Shown: positions 7,036-16,392 of the stretch, one piece after another
Numbering within the stretch: the stretch's first letter is position 1
Layout of the letters: each line of letters starts with the position of its first letter
Assembly (NCBI RefSeq): GCF_900100295.1
Contig: NZ_FNEV01000003.1
Location: forward strand, 18,629 to 82,628
Direction: 5' to 3'
Source: Salimicrobium halophilum
GTDB lineage: Bacteria > Bacillota > Bacilli > Bacillales > Halobacillaceae
Length of the DNA: 64,000 bases
Made by a program: the position numbers and the translations under genes
The notes under the pieces: model-generated
What the model was told of the DNA's origin: nothing
Databases searched by the model: none
What the model saw: the letters and a program-made list of their open reading frames with translations, nothing else

Positions 7036-9372
7036 TTGAGGAAATTTATCACCCTGTTTTTGGCATGTATCATTTCAACATTTCTGTATCATAACTCACA
7101 CGCAGCAACCGGAATAAATCCGAAACTTGAAGATGAAATCAAAAATGAACTTCAAATAGACCAACTCACACCATCCGAGATAGAGAGCGTAAAAGAACTT
7201 GATCTTAGTGAAAAAGAGTTGAGTAACCTTGAAGGACTCGAGAAATTCACCAACCTTGAAGAACTCGACCTTTCTCATAACAACCTTACAGACATCGCAG
7301 AATTGGATGAACTTCGTAATTTAGAGAAACTGTTTCTACAGAACAATCAAATTTCAGAAGTATCTCCACTTTCTTCTAAGCCGACTCTACAAGTACTGAG
7401 CCTTTCTTCCAATACAATCACTGACATCACTGGGCTGGACAGCCTGCCGGCATTGAAAGAACTGCGCTTAAATAATAATGGAATAGACGACGTGCGTCCC
7501 CTTACCTCCTTTGAAGGCTTGCACAGGTTGTTCTTGAACAATAATAATCTTTCTACCTTAGAAGGTGTTGGGGGCCTAACGGAACTAACATACCTGTGGG
7601 TAGATCATAATACTCTTACTAACCTTGAACAGGTAACCGAACTTCGTCAGTTGGAGAGCCTTCATTTCCAATGGAATGACATACAGGACACGACTCCCAT
7701 GGAAGATTTGTCTGAATTGGAGTCCGTATGGGGACAATATAACAAAATCACTGACATCTCTCCTTTGTATGATAAAAAGCAGCTATCTGAAATAAAAATA
7801 AACCACAATTTCATCAATGTTTCTGCGGGGTCGGAAGCTCTACAATGGTTAAAATCCATTCCGTCTTCCGCTTATCTCCCCCAGGAACAGGAATCTGGAA
7901 AGCGTGCCGTAGAATTTGCGGACGATAAATTGGAAGCATCAATTAAAGAAATGCTCGAGATTAGTAGTGCTACTCCAGTTTTCCACAGTGATGTAAATAC
8001 GATAAGAACACTTAATTTAACAAAGCAGGAAATCAGTGATTTATCAGGGCTCGAGGAGTTTACATCCCTCAAGGAAATAAATATCTCCCATAATAATATA
8101 AAAAGTCTTGTTCCATTGAGTGAATTACCCTTAGAAAAAATATATGCCAGCAACAATGAGATTTCGAATTTATACCCGTTACGTGGCCTGGAAGATTTAA
8201 CGCATTTGGGCTTGAGTGATAATAAGATTGATAACATCACCTATCTTAATAACCTTAAAAACATCAAATGGCTCAATCTGAACAATAACTCGATCGAAGA
8301 TCTTTATGCTTTATCTGAATTGCGTGATCTCGAAGAATTACACCTTACTAATAACCTGATTCGTTCCATTAAGCCACTTCAGCGATCCTATGAACTTTCT
8401 AATCTCTGGATCAATAATAATCGCATAGATTCTATCAAACCTTTACGCAAATTGAATGAATTGGAGATTCTTCATCTATCAGGAAATAGAGTTAGCAACA
8501 TCGAATCTCTGAAACAAAAAAATGATCTGACAGACTTATATGTTTCAGAAAACAGCATAGTTGATATCACACCACTGAAAAACCTGAAGGCGTTGAGACA
8601 CTTGAATCTATCAGACAATAACGTTCAGGACATCGCGCCACTTACAGGCCATGAGAACTTGAGCACAGTATTACTGAATAACAATGATATTTTCAATGCG
8701 GAGCCGCTGGAAAACCTGAGATATATCGACAATCTAGATATTACACAGAACGACCTCTTACTTAACTTGTCGAAAAATAAAAATATATTAAATCACTGGG
8801 ACCAGAGCTCTTATATCCCACAAAAGGAGAACTCGATTTCGACTTTCGAGGAACAAGTTCAAGTTAGTCCATCCAAATCATGGAAGATAGAATTCAATCA
8901 CCCCCCCGAAGAGCTCGAATTCAACATTGAAGTGATCGACAGTACAGGAGCTCCAGTCCCTGTCACTTTTAGGGTCGATAAGAAAACAGTCGTCGTCTCC
9001 CCCAATGACCAAGGGTATGAAGAAGGGAAGAAATACAAATTACTTATCAATAAATCCCTTTCCTTCTCCGGACAACATTTGAGTAATCATACCGTGATGG
9101 CGTTCACCGTCGGAGATAAAGAAGACACCCCTCTTCATAAAACGTTGTCGGATGCTGGAGGAGTTGTTCTGCCATATGAGGACCGACCAACAGAAGTTAT
9201 AATCAAAGCATCAGAGTTGGAAATCCCGAACGGTAAGTACCCCTACTTAAAAATAGGAGACATCGCTTCTTTTGAATTGAATGATGATCAGAACGGATAC
9301 TTTAGAGCAGAAAATATTCCTGAGTATTACTCGGAAGACCAGTTAATGGAGGCGGAAATCATTTATGAATAA
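7036..9372 (+). CDS. Secreted internalin-like leucine-rich-repeat protein with Ig-like module
   Basis: The start is the TTG at 7036, with AGGAGG at 7021-7026 and a signal peptide right after it ('LRKFITLFLACIISTFL...HA'). The 778-residue product has two blocks of 22-residue internalin-type repeats (pattern LxxLxxLxLxxNxIxDIxPL) at about 45-275 and 330-590. Each block is introduced by the same helical cap ('LEDEIKNEL' and 'LEASIKEML'), which suggests duplication of a whole capped array. An SbsA/Big_5-like Ig module follows (about 610-705, 'SKSWKIEFN' ... 'VVVSPNDQGYEEGKKYKLLI'), then a 60-residue tail. There is no LPXTG or SLH motif, so the Ig module or SecA2/SlaP may hold it at the surface. 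It overlaps the next gene by 8 bases. Such LRRs usually bind other proteins. The ligand is unknown. Confidence 0.85.
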   Translation: MRKFITLFLACIISTFLYHNSHAATGINPKLEDEIKNELQIDQLTPSEIESVKELDLSEKELSNLEGLEKFTNLEELDLSHNNLTDIAELDELRNLEKLFLQNNQISEVSPLSSKPTLQVLSLSSNTITDITGLDSLPALKELRLNNNGIDDVRPLTSFEGLHRLFLNNNNLSTLEGVGGLTELTYLWVDHNTLTNLEQVTELRQLESLHFQWNDIQDTTPMEDLSELESVWGQYNKITDISPLYDKKQLSEIKINHNFINVSAGSEALQWLKSIPSSAYLPQEQESGKRAVEFADDKLEASIKEMLEISSATPVFHSDVNTIRTLNLTKQEISDLSGLEEFTSLKEINISHNNIKSLVPLSELPLEKIYASNNEISNLYPLRGLEDLTHLGLSDNKIDNITYLNNLKNIKWLNLNNNSIEDLYALSELRDLEELHLTNNLIRSIKPLQRSYELSNLWINNNRIDSIKPLRKLNELEILHLSGNRVSNIESLKQKNDLTDLYVSENSIVDITPLKNLKALRHLNLSDNNVQDIAPLTGHENLSTVLLNNNDIFNAEPLENLRYIDNLDITQNDLLLNLSKNKNILNHWDQSSYIPQKENSISTFEEQVQVSPSKSWKIEFNHPPEELEFNIEVIDSTGAPVPVTFRVDKKTVVVSPNDQGYEEGKKYKLLINKSLSFSGQHLSNHTVMAFTVGDKEDTPLHKTLSDAGGVVLPYEDRPTEVIIKASELEIPNGKYPYLKIGDIASFELNDDQNGYFRAENIPEYYSEDQLMEAEIIYE

Positions 9373-11872
9373 GTTTATTGTCACACTATTACTCACAATT
9401 ACTGTGATTGCATTGCTTCCTCTTCCTACTTTGGCTAAATCGATGTCGGTCCATTCTAACCATACGCTGCTTTTTTTGTCAGGAGAAGGGGAACGACCTC
9501 ATAACATGATAAGCTTCGGCCGAAACAACTTTGCACAATTAGGTACGGAGGACACCGACCATCGCTTTTCACCAGAAGGCATCACTTCCCTACCTCCGAA
9601 TGAAACGATTACAAGCCTTGAGGCAGGAGAGAGACAATCTTTCGCCCTTACTGATAACGGGGAGGTGTATGGATGGGGATCGAATTACTACGGAGAACTG
9701 ACTAATAAGGAAACTCCTGGAATCATTAAAACCCCCACAAAAATACAAAAAATGGTTAATGCAGAGTACGTTCCTTTATCTAACATCACTGCTATAAAAG
9801 CCGGCAGTTCCCATGCATTAGCGATTGATGAGTCGGGAAGCTTGTGGTCCTGGGGAAGCAATGAATTGGATCAGCTCGGTCAGCACATTCTTTCATCAAA
9901 TGCGAAGTACGCCGCTAAAAAAATCGCTACTAATGATATTGATATAAAAGACATAGCTGTCTATCAAAATCATAACCTGGTGTTGGATTCTTCCGGGAAT
10001 GTGTACGGTTTCGGTCAAAACATAGGTAACATTTTCATGAAAAACGTGGGACGCACTAGATCCCTTGAAAAAATCGAAAACCTTCCACCTATACAGAAGA
10101 TTTCCACAGGATATTCTCATGTTCTCGCTTTAGATGAAAGTGGAGACGTATGGTCGTGGGGTCATAATTACTTTGGACAATCCAATTCTTCCGGGAATCC
10201 TGAAAGAATCGATTCACTGACAAATATAACGGATATAGCTTCTGGTCACAGTCATAACCTGGCTATTGATGAATCCGGAACTGTATACGGATGGGGAGAA
10301 AACAATTACGGAGAATTGACTGGAAGAGAAGAAATCGTTTCTTCTCCAAAACCTATCGCCTTACCTGAAAAGGCTCAAGAAGTAGAGGCAGGATACGGCT
10401 ACTCTTTAGCAAGAACATCCGCTACGAATGTTTATACGTGGGGGAAAAATGATTTCGGACAGCTCGGGGACGGTACTGGAATGACTCAGACAGAACCCCG
10501 GTTATTGAAGTTACATTTTGTAGAAAGCATCGATATCAAAGAAACGAATGTACAATTGGAAAAAGGAGAAACTTATCAGTTGGAAGCTACCGTTTCCCCT
10601 GAGAGTGCTATCAATCAAACCATTTACTGGGATAGCAGCAATCCTGACGTGGTGACCGTAGATGAAAATGGAGAGATTACTGCTGTAGGAGACCATTCTG
10701 ACTCTAACACCGCAATCATTAAAGCTACGAGTGCCGATGGTGGATTCACGGACACCGTGAAAGTCAGCGTTCAAGTACCTGTAACAGACATAGACATCGT
10801 TAAGAACTCTCTTACCTTGGAGAGGACTTTAACGGATGATGGATTAAAAGAAGATCGATACACACTTGAATTTAATGTTTATCCCCATCACGCTACTGAT
10901 AAAAGAGTAATATGGAGTTCTTCAGACCCTTCTGTCGCACGAGTCAATCCTCAGGGCACCGTAACATCTGTTTCAGAAGGAGAAGCCACTATTACAGCCA
11001 CTTCGATAAATGGTGGTTTCACTGACGCAATCCCGGTTGAAGTAAGGGTACCAGTTAATGAAATACACATAGTACGTTCTGAAGAACTTCTGAAACTTTG
11101 GGAGGACGAAGAGTTCCAGTTGGAATACAATATATTCCCCGAATTCGCAACGGACCAGAGAATCCTGCAATGGGAGTCTGATAATAAGCAGATTGCAACA
11201 GTTGATAATGAGGGTATCATTACAGCACATTCTCCGGGAACAAGTACAATTCGGGTCACTACTCTCGATAATAGAAGAAAAGGAAGCCTTGAGCTTATAG
11301 TAGAAGAAGGCGAACCATCCCGACTTTCGGGATTCACCATTCAGAACAAAGAGATTTCCATGTCCGCGTTGACATTCCAAAAAATAAATACGACGTTTTT
11401 CCCTTCTGAAAATACAAACAAAAGAATGGAATGGAAGTCTAAGAATCGAGAGGTAGCCACCGTTTCCTGGGACGGAACCATCTTCGGAAAAGCATCCGGC
11501 AGTACAGAGATTATCGGGACTACAGAAAGCGGCGGATATCAACAAACGGTAAAAGTTAATGTCACAGAGTCTGAAGAAGGTTGGAGAATCTTCCCTCAGC
11601 AAAAGGAAGTCGATCCAAATAAAGAGTGGACTCTCAGTTGGAACACAAGCCTTGATCCTGCTTCTGTAACTTCCGAGAACGTTTATATTCAGGACATGAA
11701 CGGAAATATCGTGGATAGTGTAGTTGGATATAACGAGGAGACAGTTACTGTTTCCCCTTCTTCTCCTTTGACCAGCAAGGCTCAGTATTATTTGATCGTC
11801 AATGAGAATGTCACATCCTCAAAAGGAATACCTATCGAACATAACGTTCATATGCTGTTTCAAGTTAAGTGA
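9365..11872 (+). CDS. Secreted RCC1-type beta-propeller with BIG2 repeats and Ig-like module
   Basis: 835 residues with a signal peptide (to about 'LPTLA', residue 24). Seven RCC1 repeats (about 45-385) are each marked by a blade motif such as 'YGWGSNYYGEL', 'WSWGSNELDQLG' or 'YTWGKNDFGQLGDGT', enough for one closed seven-bladed propeller. Four bacterial Ig group-2 domains follow (about 390-735; marks 'SSNPDVVTVDENGEITAVG' and 'SSDPSVARVNPQGTVTSV'). A C-terminal SbsA/Big_5-like Ig module (about 745-835) begins 'NKEWTLSWNTSLDP' and ends 'FQVK'. GGAGG precedes the ATG and the gene overlaps the LRR gene, so the two are co-translated. The layout is that of a long stalk presenting a binding propeller. 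Partner unknown. Confidence 0.85.
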   Translation: MNKFIVTLLLTITVIALLPLPTLAKSMSVHSNHTLLFLSGEGERPHNMISFGRNNFAQLGTEDTDHRFSPEGITSLPPNETITSLEAGERQSFALTDNGEVYGWGSNYYGELTNKETPGIIKTPTKIQKMVNAEYVPLSNITAIKAGSSHALAIDESGSLWSWGSNELDQLGQHILSSNAKYAAKKIATNDIDIKDIAVYQNHNLVLDSSGNVYGFGQNIGNIFMKNVGRTRSLEKIENLPPIQKISTGYSHVLALDESGDVWSWGHNYFGQSNSSGNPERIDSLTNITDIASGHSHNLAIDESGTVYGWGENNYGELTGREEIVSSPKPIALPEKAQEVEAGYGYSLARTSATNVYTWGKNDFGQLGDGTGMTQTEPRLLKLHFVESIDIKETNVQLEKGETYQLEATVSPESAINQTIYWDSSNPDVVTVDENGEITAVGDHSDSNTAIIKATSADGGFTDTVKVSVQVPVTDIDIVKNSLTLERTLTDDGLKEDRYTLEFNVYPHHATDKRVIWSSSDPSVARVNPQGTVTSVSEGEATITATSINGGFTDAIPVEVRVPVNEIHIVRSEELLKLWEDEEFQLEYNIFPEFATDQRILQWESDNKQIATVDNEGIITAHSPGTSTIRVTTLDNRRKGSLELIVEEGEPSRLSGFTIQNKEISMSALTFQKINTTFFPSENTNKRMEWKSKNREVATVSWDGTIFGKASGSTEIIGTTESGGYQQTVKVNVTESEEGWRIFPQQKEVDPNKEWTLSWNTSLDPASVTSENVYIQDMNGNIVDSVVGYNEETVTVSPSSPLTSKAQYYLIVNENVTSSKGIPIEHNVHMLFQVK

Positions 11873-11903
11873 CGTGGATACACAACTGAAACTTATTCAA
11901 CAC

Positions 11904-11939
11904 AAAACCTCTGCTCCTTCATCAGGAGCAGAGGTTTTT
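11904..11939. terminator. Bidirectional terminator
   Basis: A 14-bp stem, AAAACCTCTGCTCC with GGAGCAGAGGTTTT, followed by Ts on both strands. It separates the plus-strand LRR/RCC1 pair from the convergent cohesin operon. Confidence 0.9.
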
Positions 11940-11957
11940 CTATTGCTTATTCAGGAA

Positions 11958-14108
11958 TTATAAATCATAGGGATAAAATACACCGATACGGTTCAATTCG
12001 CTGACTGGAATCTGTTCGAGAATCTGTTGCATAAGATCAGGGTTCGATAACAACTCGTATAACGAAAGCGTAGTTCCGAATACATTCGTTATCTCAGGAA
12101 CATAGTTGTTTACAAACTCGGACCCTGGAGCTCCCTGTAATCGGAAAGATCTTCGTTCCAGAACTTTTCCGTGCTGGTCAAAAGCCGTCACTTTGATATC
12201 AGAAATGTCAGCATCCAGCCCAGCGTAAATGGTTGAAAACTTCTCATTATTACCTCTTGTAATATTTTCTCTTACCCCTCGGTCGGTCACAATTTCAATC
12301 GTTTCTACAGAATTATGAGCATCAATGTCGATGTTCGTGAGGTTCGGTGCAACTTCTTCATTCGGCACCAAACCATCTCTGTAGTGGATGGTTTCCAATT
12401 CTTGAATGTAAACATCCGGGACATCAATAGCGATATTGTGACTGCTATTCTGTAAGATTTCTCTATTCAAGTCCTGCGCTGTCTGGTTCAAGAAGACGTT
12501 CTCGAATCCATCAGCTGTCTTGAAATCAGCAGTGATTTTACTGTTTTCCGCATAAACACTTCCACCGAACTCATCTTTTACAGCTCCCGGCTCAATAACT
12601 ACCTCATAAATCGTTCCATATTCAAGCAGTCGATCAGGATGGGAAGTGTCGAAATTGATGAATAGCTGACTGGGATCCTTCTCATTAATGACCGGTTCAT
12701 AATCAAGGTCCGGCTGAATCGGATTTGTTTTCACAGAAATTTTATCAGGATTCAGTTCAGCTACCGAGTTTTCGAATTGAACGACCAACGCCTGGTTAAC
12801 TCCTACACCGGCAGCGTTCAATCCATATAGTCCTGGGATTGCATACTCAGTCCCTCTGCGGAAAGGACTTCGTTCGTGATCGAACCTCTGTAGACTAGGG
12901 CTGAAATACGTACTCATGACTCTGGCTTTCTGTTCCGTATAAAAAATGATATTGTCCGTATCTACGTTGTAGCTTCCGTTGCCTTGAGCTGCAAGCGTAC
13001 CATCAGGGATATCCAGAACATATTCCGTCTCAGGTTCCAATGGACCATATTTAACAATAAGTTCATCCCCCTGAACGCTCACACTATCTACATGATTGCT
13101 ACCGTCCGGGTCTCTCAAAGTAATTGCATCCCGTTGCCCGGCAACGAATTCGATATCACCTTCGAACCTCGCACGAAGTGTTCCATTGATTTGTCCGGAG
13201 CGCACGCCACGTATGTACCTCCATGTCGGATCCACATAGCTGTTTCCGGAAATTGTAACCCCCGGGTCATCCCCTGAAATTTGAGTGTTCATCGCAGGGA
13301 ATCCATCCGTACTGAAATGAAATACACCGTCTTCGGCTGCAATGAAATCGGCTTTAGGTAAATGTTCGATAGATACATCATCATTTTCGATAGTCAACAG
13401 CCATTCTTCACCCGTTGCGTTAGTATTATCGAATTCTATCGTTATTTTATTATCCTGACTATCACCTGCACTTGTATTAGTATTCAACACCAATTTTGTA
13501 TTATCACTTGTTGTGTTTGTATCTTTGAAATATTTATTTCCCATTTCATCGTTTTGCACGATAAATCCACTGCCGGATGAATTAGCAGTAATCAAATATT
13601 GGTCGGATTCGTTGTAAGGGATATCTTTTATTATAGCTTCAGTAATCTCGGGACGATCTTCTTGAGGTATAGCCGATTCTTCTCTTTCGACCACGTGAAG
13701 CGTATAATCGGTTCCAGCAATCAGACCATCTATCGTACTTCCGATTTCACTCTGACCACTGATCAGATCTTCAGCAAATTTGAGCTCAGAGAAACCTTCT
13801 AAATTTAACTTCTCTGCATTTGCTACTACATCTGCCTCATCAAGAAAATCAGGATAGTTTGTACCAGCTGCCGCTGAACCATCGCTCAGATTCTGTCCTT
13901 CTCTCAAAATCAAGTAATGGAGAGTACCATCTGTAGGAGGCGTATCAGCTCTCGTTTCGAAAGACACACTATCTTGTTTTATCGTAGTAAATTCGAAATC
14001 ATCAAAGGCACCCCCAACTGCCGCATTTACGACAGAAGTCTGAAACACCCCTGATATCACCAGTAAACTTAACGTCAACAATACGACGTTTGAATAAAGC
14101 TTTTTCAT
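11958..14108 (-). CDS. Large secreted Ig-repeat surface protein
   Basis: 716 residues with a signal peptide (MKKLYSNVVLLTLSLLVISG...VNA). The body looks all-beta. A fibronectin-like domain (about 35-165) is followed by a poorly conserved stretch. At least two SbsA/Big_5-like domains come next, one near 300-395 ('GDELIVKYGPLEPETEYVLDI') and one near 430-530 ('LFINFDTSHPDRLLEYG' ... 'FKTADG'). The C-terminal part of about 180 residues is unassigned and ends hydrophobic. No SLH, LPXTG or catalytic motif is visible. It is the last gene of a three-gene minus-strand operon behind two cohesin-like proteins (12-base gap), with a GGGGGAAG site. The sequence is acidic. A structural or S-layer-like role is possible but not shown. 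Confidence 0.75.
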   Translation of the reverse strand: MKKLYSNVVLLTLSLLVISGVFQTSVVNAAVGGAFDDFEFTTIKQDSVSFETRADTPPTDGTLHYLILREGQNLSDGSAAAGTNYPDFLDEADVVANAEKLNLEGFSELKFAEDLISGQSEIGSTIDGLIAGTDYTLHVVEREESAIPQEDRPEITEAIIKDIPYNESDQYLITANSSGSGFIVQNDEMGNKYFKDTNTTSDNTKLVLNTNTSAGDSQDNKITIEFDNTNATGEEWLLTIENDDVSIEHLPKADFIAAEDGVFHFSTDGFPAMNTQISGDDPGVTISGNSYVDPTWRYIRGVRSGQINGTLRARFEGDIEFVAGQRDAITLRDPDGSNHVDSVSVQGDELIVKYGPLEPETEYVLDIPDGTLAAQGNGSYNVDTDNIIFYTEQKARVMSTYFSPSLQRFDHERSPFRRGTEYAIPGLYGLNAAGVGVNQALVVQFENSVAELNPDKISVKTNPIQPDLDYEPVINEKDPSQLFINFDTSHPDRLLEYGTIYEVVIEPGAVKDEFGGSVYAENSKITADFKTADGFENVFLNQTAQDLNREILQNSSHNIAIDVPDVYIQELETIHYRDGLVPNEEVAPNLTNIDIDAHNSVETIEIVTDRGVRENITRGNNEKFSTIYAGLDADISDIKVTAFDQHGKVLERRSFRLQGAPGSEFVNNYVPEITNVFGTTLSLYELLSNPDLMQQILEQIPVSELNRIGVFYPYDL

Positions 14109-14120
14109 TGATCTTCCCCC

Positions 14121-15572
14121 TTAGTTAACGAAATGTGTTTCTTCTGTGATCAGGTCATTATATTCGTCGTAGGCACTCACTTTTATTTCAGCCCCACGAG
14201 GCAGTTGGGTTATGGCCTGGCTGTACTTGTCGTTTCCTTCATAGTGCATATTCAGAGTTTCCGTACGACTCGAATCGGCACGAGTAAATTCAACTTCGAC
14301 TCTCGCTACATCACTTCTACCTTCTACGTAAACGGCATGCACACCGAAGGAAGAATATTCACTTTCTACGGATTTCAGTGCTTCTTCTGAAAGTTCAGGT
14401 GCTTCCCCTTCAAAAATCAGTACGTTTGCCTGGACCGTAATGCCGCTCTCACCCAGCATCCCTGTTACCGCATACTCTCCAACAACGTTATCTGTATCAA
14501 ATTCTTCCCAAGTAACGGTTTCTTCCCGTGTCACTCCACTTTTCAGAGTTACTTCCATTTTTTCTGGAAGTTCAAGGGCTTCCCCTTTCTCAACTTTTAC
14601 TGTTTTAAGGCTCTCGACAGAAGCGACATTCGACTCTTCTACTTTAAAGAGAATTCCTTCTTTAGAAATTTCTTTACCTGTACGATCCGTTACAGAAATC
14701 GTTACTTCCGCCTCTTCCGTATCTTCAGCTTCTCCTGTAATCAACCCTGTTTGTTCGTTCAGCTCAAGCCCTCGTGGCAAGCCACTTTCATCCCATTCCA
14801 AAGGACCATGTCCATCTTTCACTTTCAGTTGTTTAGAAAAAGCTAACCCTGTGTACACATTGATTTCCTGTTCTATATCGAAGGACAGGAAGTTCATCCG
14901 CTTCCCGGAAACCCGGTCCAATATCTTCTGTGCATCCGTCTGCGCTATGTTCGCATCATTATCCACGTCCGCAAATTTCTGTGCTTCTTCGTCTAGTGAT
15001 TTCTTTCCGTCCGCATGCTGTAAAACACGAAGAGCCTGTGCTGCATTCATTTCGTTCGTGCCCAGCACATCTCCTGTGGCTCTCTCTTTCGTAATGCTTC
15101 CATGGTACTTCTCTTCTAGAAGCTCTTCATCATCCTCGTCTGTGAACGAAGGAGTGCTGATTTGAAGTTCCAGTGACTCGCCATTTTGAAAATCATCGGG
15201 AAGGCTGTACGTCAATTGAGCAACCACACTGTTTGTAACGCTATGTTCTTCGTCCACCGCTCTGCTCAAGAAGCTTATTTCAGCCTGGTTCCCGTTTTTA
15301 TTTACTGTGGAACGGAATCTCCCTTCATCAAAATCCGGAGACATTTCTATACTTTTCAGTTCCAATTCTTCATCAGGTGTAATGATTTTGAAACTTCCTG
15401 CTGACAAATTGCTGAATTCATAAAGTTTCACATTAACAGTCGCCTCTTCACCTGTGGTGGAAACCTCCTCCACCTCGAGCGTCGGTCCATCAAACCCCAA
15501 TACGCTAGGTACGGCAACACTCATGATTAAAACTAAACTTAAGAGAATTGTTGTTCCTGCTTTCTTTATCAT
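14121..15572 (-). CDS. Secreted cohesin/dockerin-like modular protein
   Basis: 483 residues with a signal peptide (to about 'VPSVLG'). A cohesin-like domain (about 29-165, 'TLEVEEVSTTGEEATVNVKL' ... 'SAGSFKIITPDEELELKSIE') is followed by a dockerin-like duplicated EF-hand region (about 168-230). Its second loop 'ADVDNDANIAQTDAQKIL' keeps the Asp ligands at positions 1, 3, 5 and 12. The first loop, 'GDVLGTNEMNAAQALRVL', has lost most of them. A putative Ig (He_PIG-like, 'GLPRGLELNEQTGLITGEAE') and a Big_4-like domain ('GVTREETVTWEEFD') follow, then a C-terminal beta domain. It lies between another cohesin-like gene and the Ig-repeat gene. No cellulase or other glycoside hydrolase is nearby, so this is not a cellulosome. 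Both halves of a cohesin/dockerin interaction in one protein suggests homotypic or heterotypic assembly. Confidence 0.75.
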   Translation of the reverse strand: MIKKAGTTILLSLVLIMSVAVPSVLGFDGPTLEVEEVSTTGEEATVNVKLYEFSNLSAGSFKIITPDEELELKSIEMSPDFDEGRFRSTVNKNGNQAEISFLSRAVDEEHSVTNSVVAQLTYSLPDDFQNGESLELQISTPSFTDEDDEELLEEKYHGSITKERATGDVLGTNEMNAAQALRVLQHADGKKSLDEEAQKFADVDNDANIAQTDAQKILDRVSGKRMNFLSFDIEQEINVYTGLAFSKQLKVKDGHGPLEWDESGLPRGLELNEQTGLITGEAEDTEEAEVTISVTDRTGKEISKEGILFKVEESNVASVESLKTVKVEKGEALELPEKMEVTLKSGVTREETVTWEEFDTDNVVGEYAVTGMLGESGITVQANVLIFEGEAPELSEEALKSVESEYSSFGVHAVYVEGRSDVARVEVEFTRADSSRTETLNMHYEGNDKYSQAITQLPRGAEIKVSAYDEYNDLITEETHFVN

Positions 15573-15597
15573 CTATAACTGCCTCTCCTTTTTTAAT

Positions 15598-16392
15598 CTA
15601 TTTGATTGCAAACGGCAATTTGACTGCCTGCTTTAATAATTGACCATCCGATGAGAATAGTTGCTCCGATACAATGAGTTCATAGCGATATCTATTATCG
15701 TATTCGTTGACCGGTGAAACGACTGCTTTCTTTCCGTTATCACGAAGTTCAACCTCCGTAGGCACTATGTCCCCTCTGTGATTCAAAACGAAAACAGTAG
15801 AAGAATTGACAATCTCTCCACTCATTTCGGTATTAAAGGAAACAGTCCATTCTTTATCACTGGTCACTTCCTGATTCGGAAGGCTTTCTCCCTGGAACGG
15901 TTTGATGAACCCTTCACTCGAATTATAGGAAATCTCTTCTTCTTCTTCGTTATAAAGTGCTGCTTCCTTTAATGTGAATTCCGTTTTTGTCGAGTCATTG
16001 GATTGTTGTACATAAAATTCGAAATCCAACAACGTTCCCGACTCTGGCAATTCCTTAAGGGATGCAAAAGAGAGGCTGATTACTCCTTCTTTTGCCTGCT
16101 CCATATTGAGTGAAGTGATACTATCCCCGAGCACACTTCCCAGTTCGGCATCTCTTATGTATCCGAAATCTGAATTATAATGAAGCTCAAACTGACCTGC
16201 GTGTAAACCCTCGATATTATTGATGCTTACATCTAACTCTTTCGTGCCACGTCCGTCATCATAAGCGGACTTGATTGTCATACTTCCCTTTGTATCTCCC
16301 GAAACCGGCATTACTGTCATCGACAATGTAGCAAAGGCCAATACAATCACTAACATAACCTTTCTACTCAAACTCCATTTATATTCTGACAT
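15598..16392 (-). CDS. Secreted cohesin-like protein with C-terminal Ig-like module
   Basis: 264 residues with a signal peptide (to about 'VMPVSG'). A cohesin-like beta domain lies at about 33-160 ('ELDVSINNIEGLHAGQFELH' ... 'GVISLSFASLKELPESGTLL'). The C-terminal SbsA/Big_5-like Ig module (about 172-264) starts 'DKEWTVSFNTEM' and ends 'LPFAIK'. It is the first gene of the three-gene minus-strand operon. An in-frame TAA directly precedes the ATG, so translation cannot start further upstream. The only good SD (AGGGGGGAAGGG) is 25 bases before the ATG with an 18-base hairpin between them (separate entry). The cohesin assignment rests on the strand pattern 'LDVSINN-GLHAGQFELHYN' and lack of other motifs, so it is moderate. 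Confidence 0.7.
   Translation of the reverse strand: MSEYKWSLSRKVMLVIVLAFATLSMTVMPVSGDTKGSMTIKSAYDDGRGTKELDVSINNIEGLHAGQFELHYNSDFGYIRDAELGSVLGDSITSLNMEQAKEGVISLSFASLKELPESGTLLDFEFYVQQSNDSTKTEFTLKEAALYNEEEEEISYNSSEGFIKPFQGESLPNQEVTSDKEWTVSFNTEMSGEIVNSSTVFVLNHRGDIVPTEVELRDNGKKAVVSPVNEYDNRYRYELIVSEQLFSSDGQLLKQAVKLPFAIK

Noticed and set aside
14440..15165. Plus-strand open frame of 241 codons, very Ser-rich
   Set aside because: It lies antisense inside the cohesin/dockerin gene. Its composition mirrors the acidic codons on the other strand, and it has no RBS.
11958..16392. Cellulosome cluster
   Set aside because: Cohesin and dockerin-like domains are present, but no glycoside hydrolase, carbohydrate-binding module or scaffoldin with cohesin repeats is nearby.
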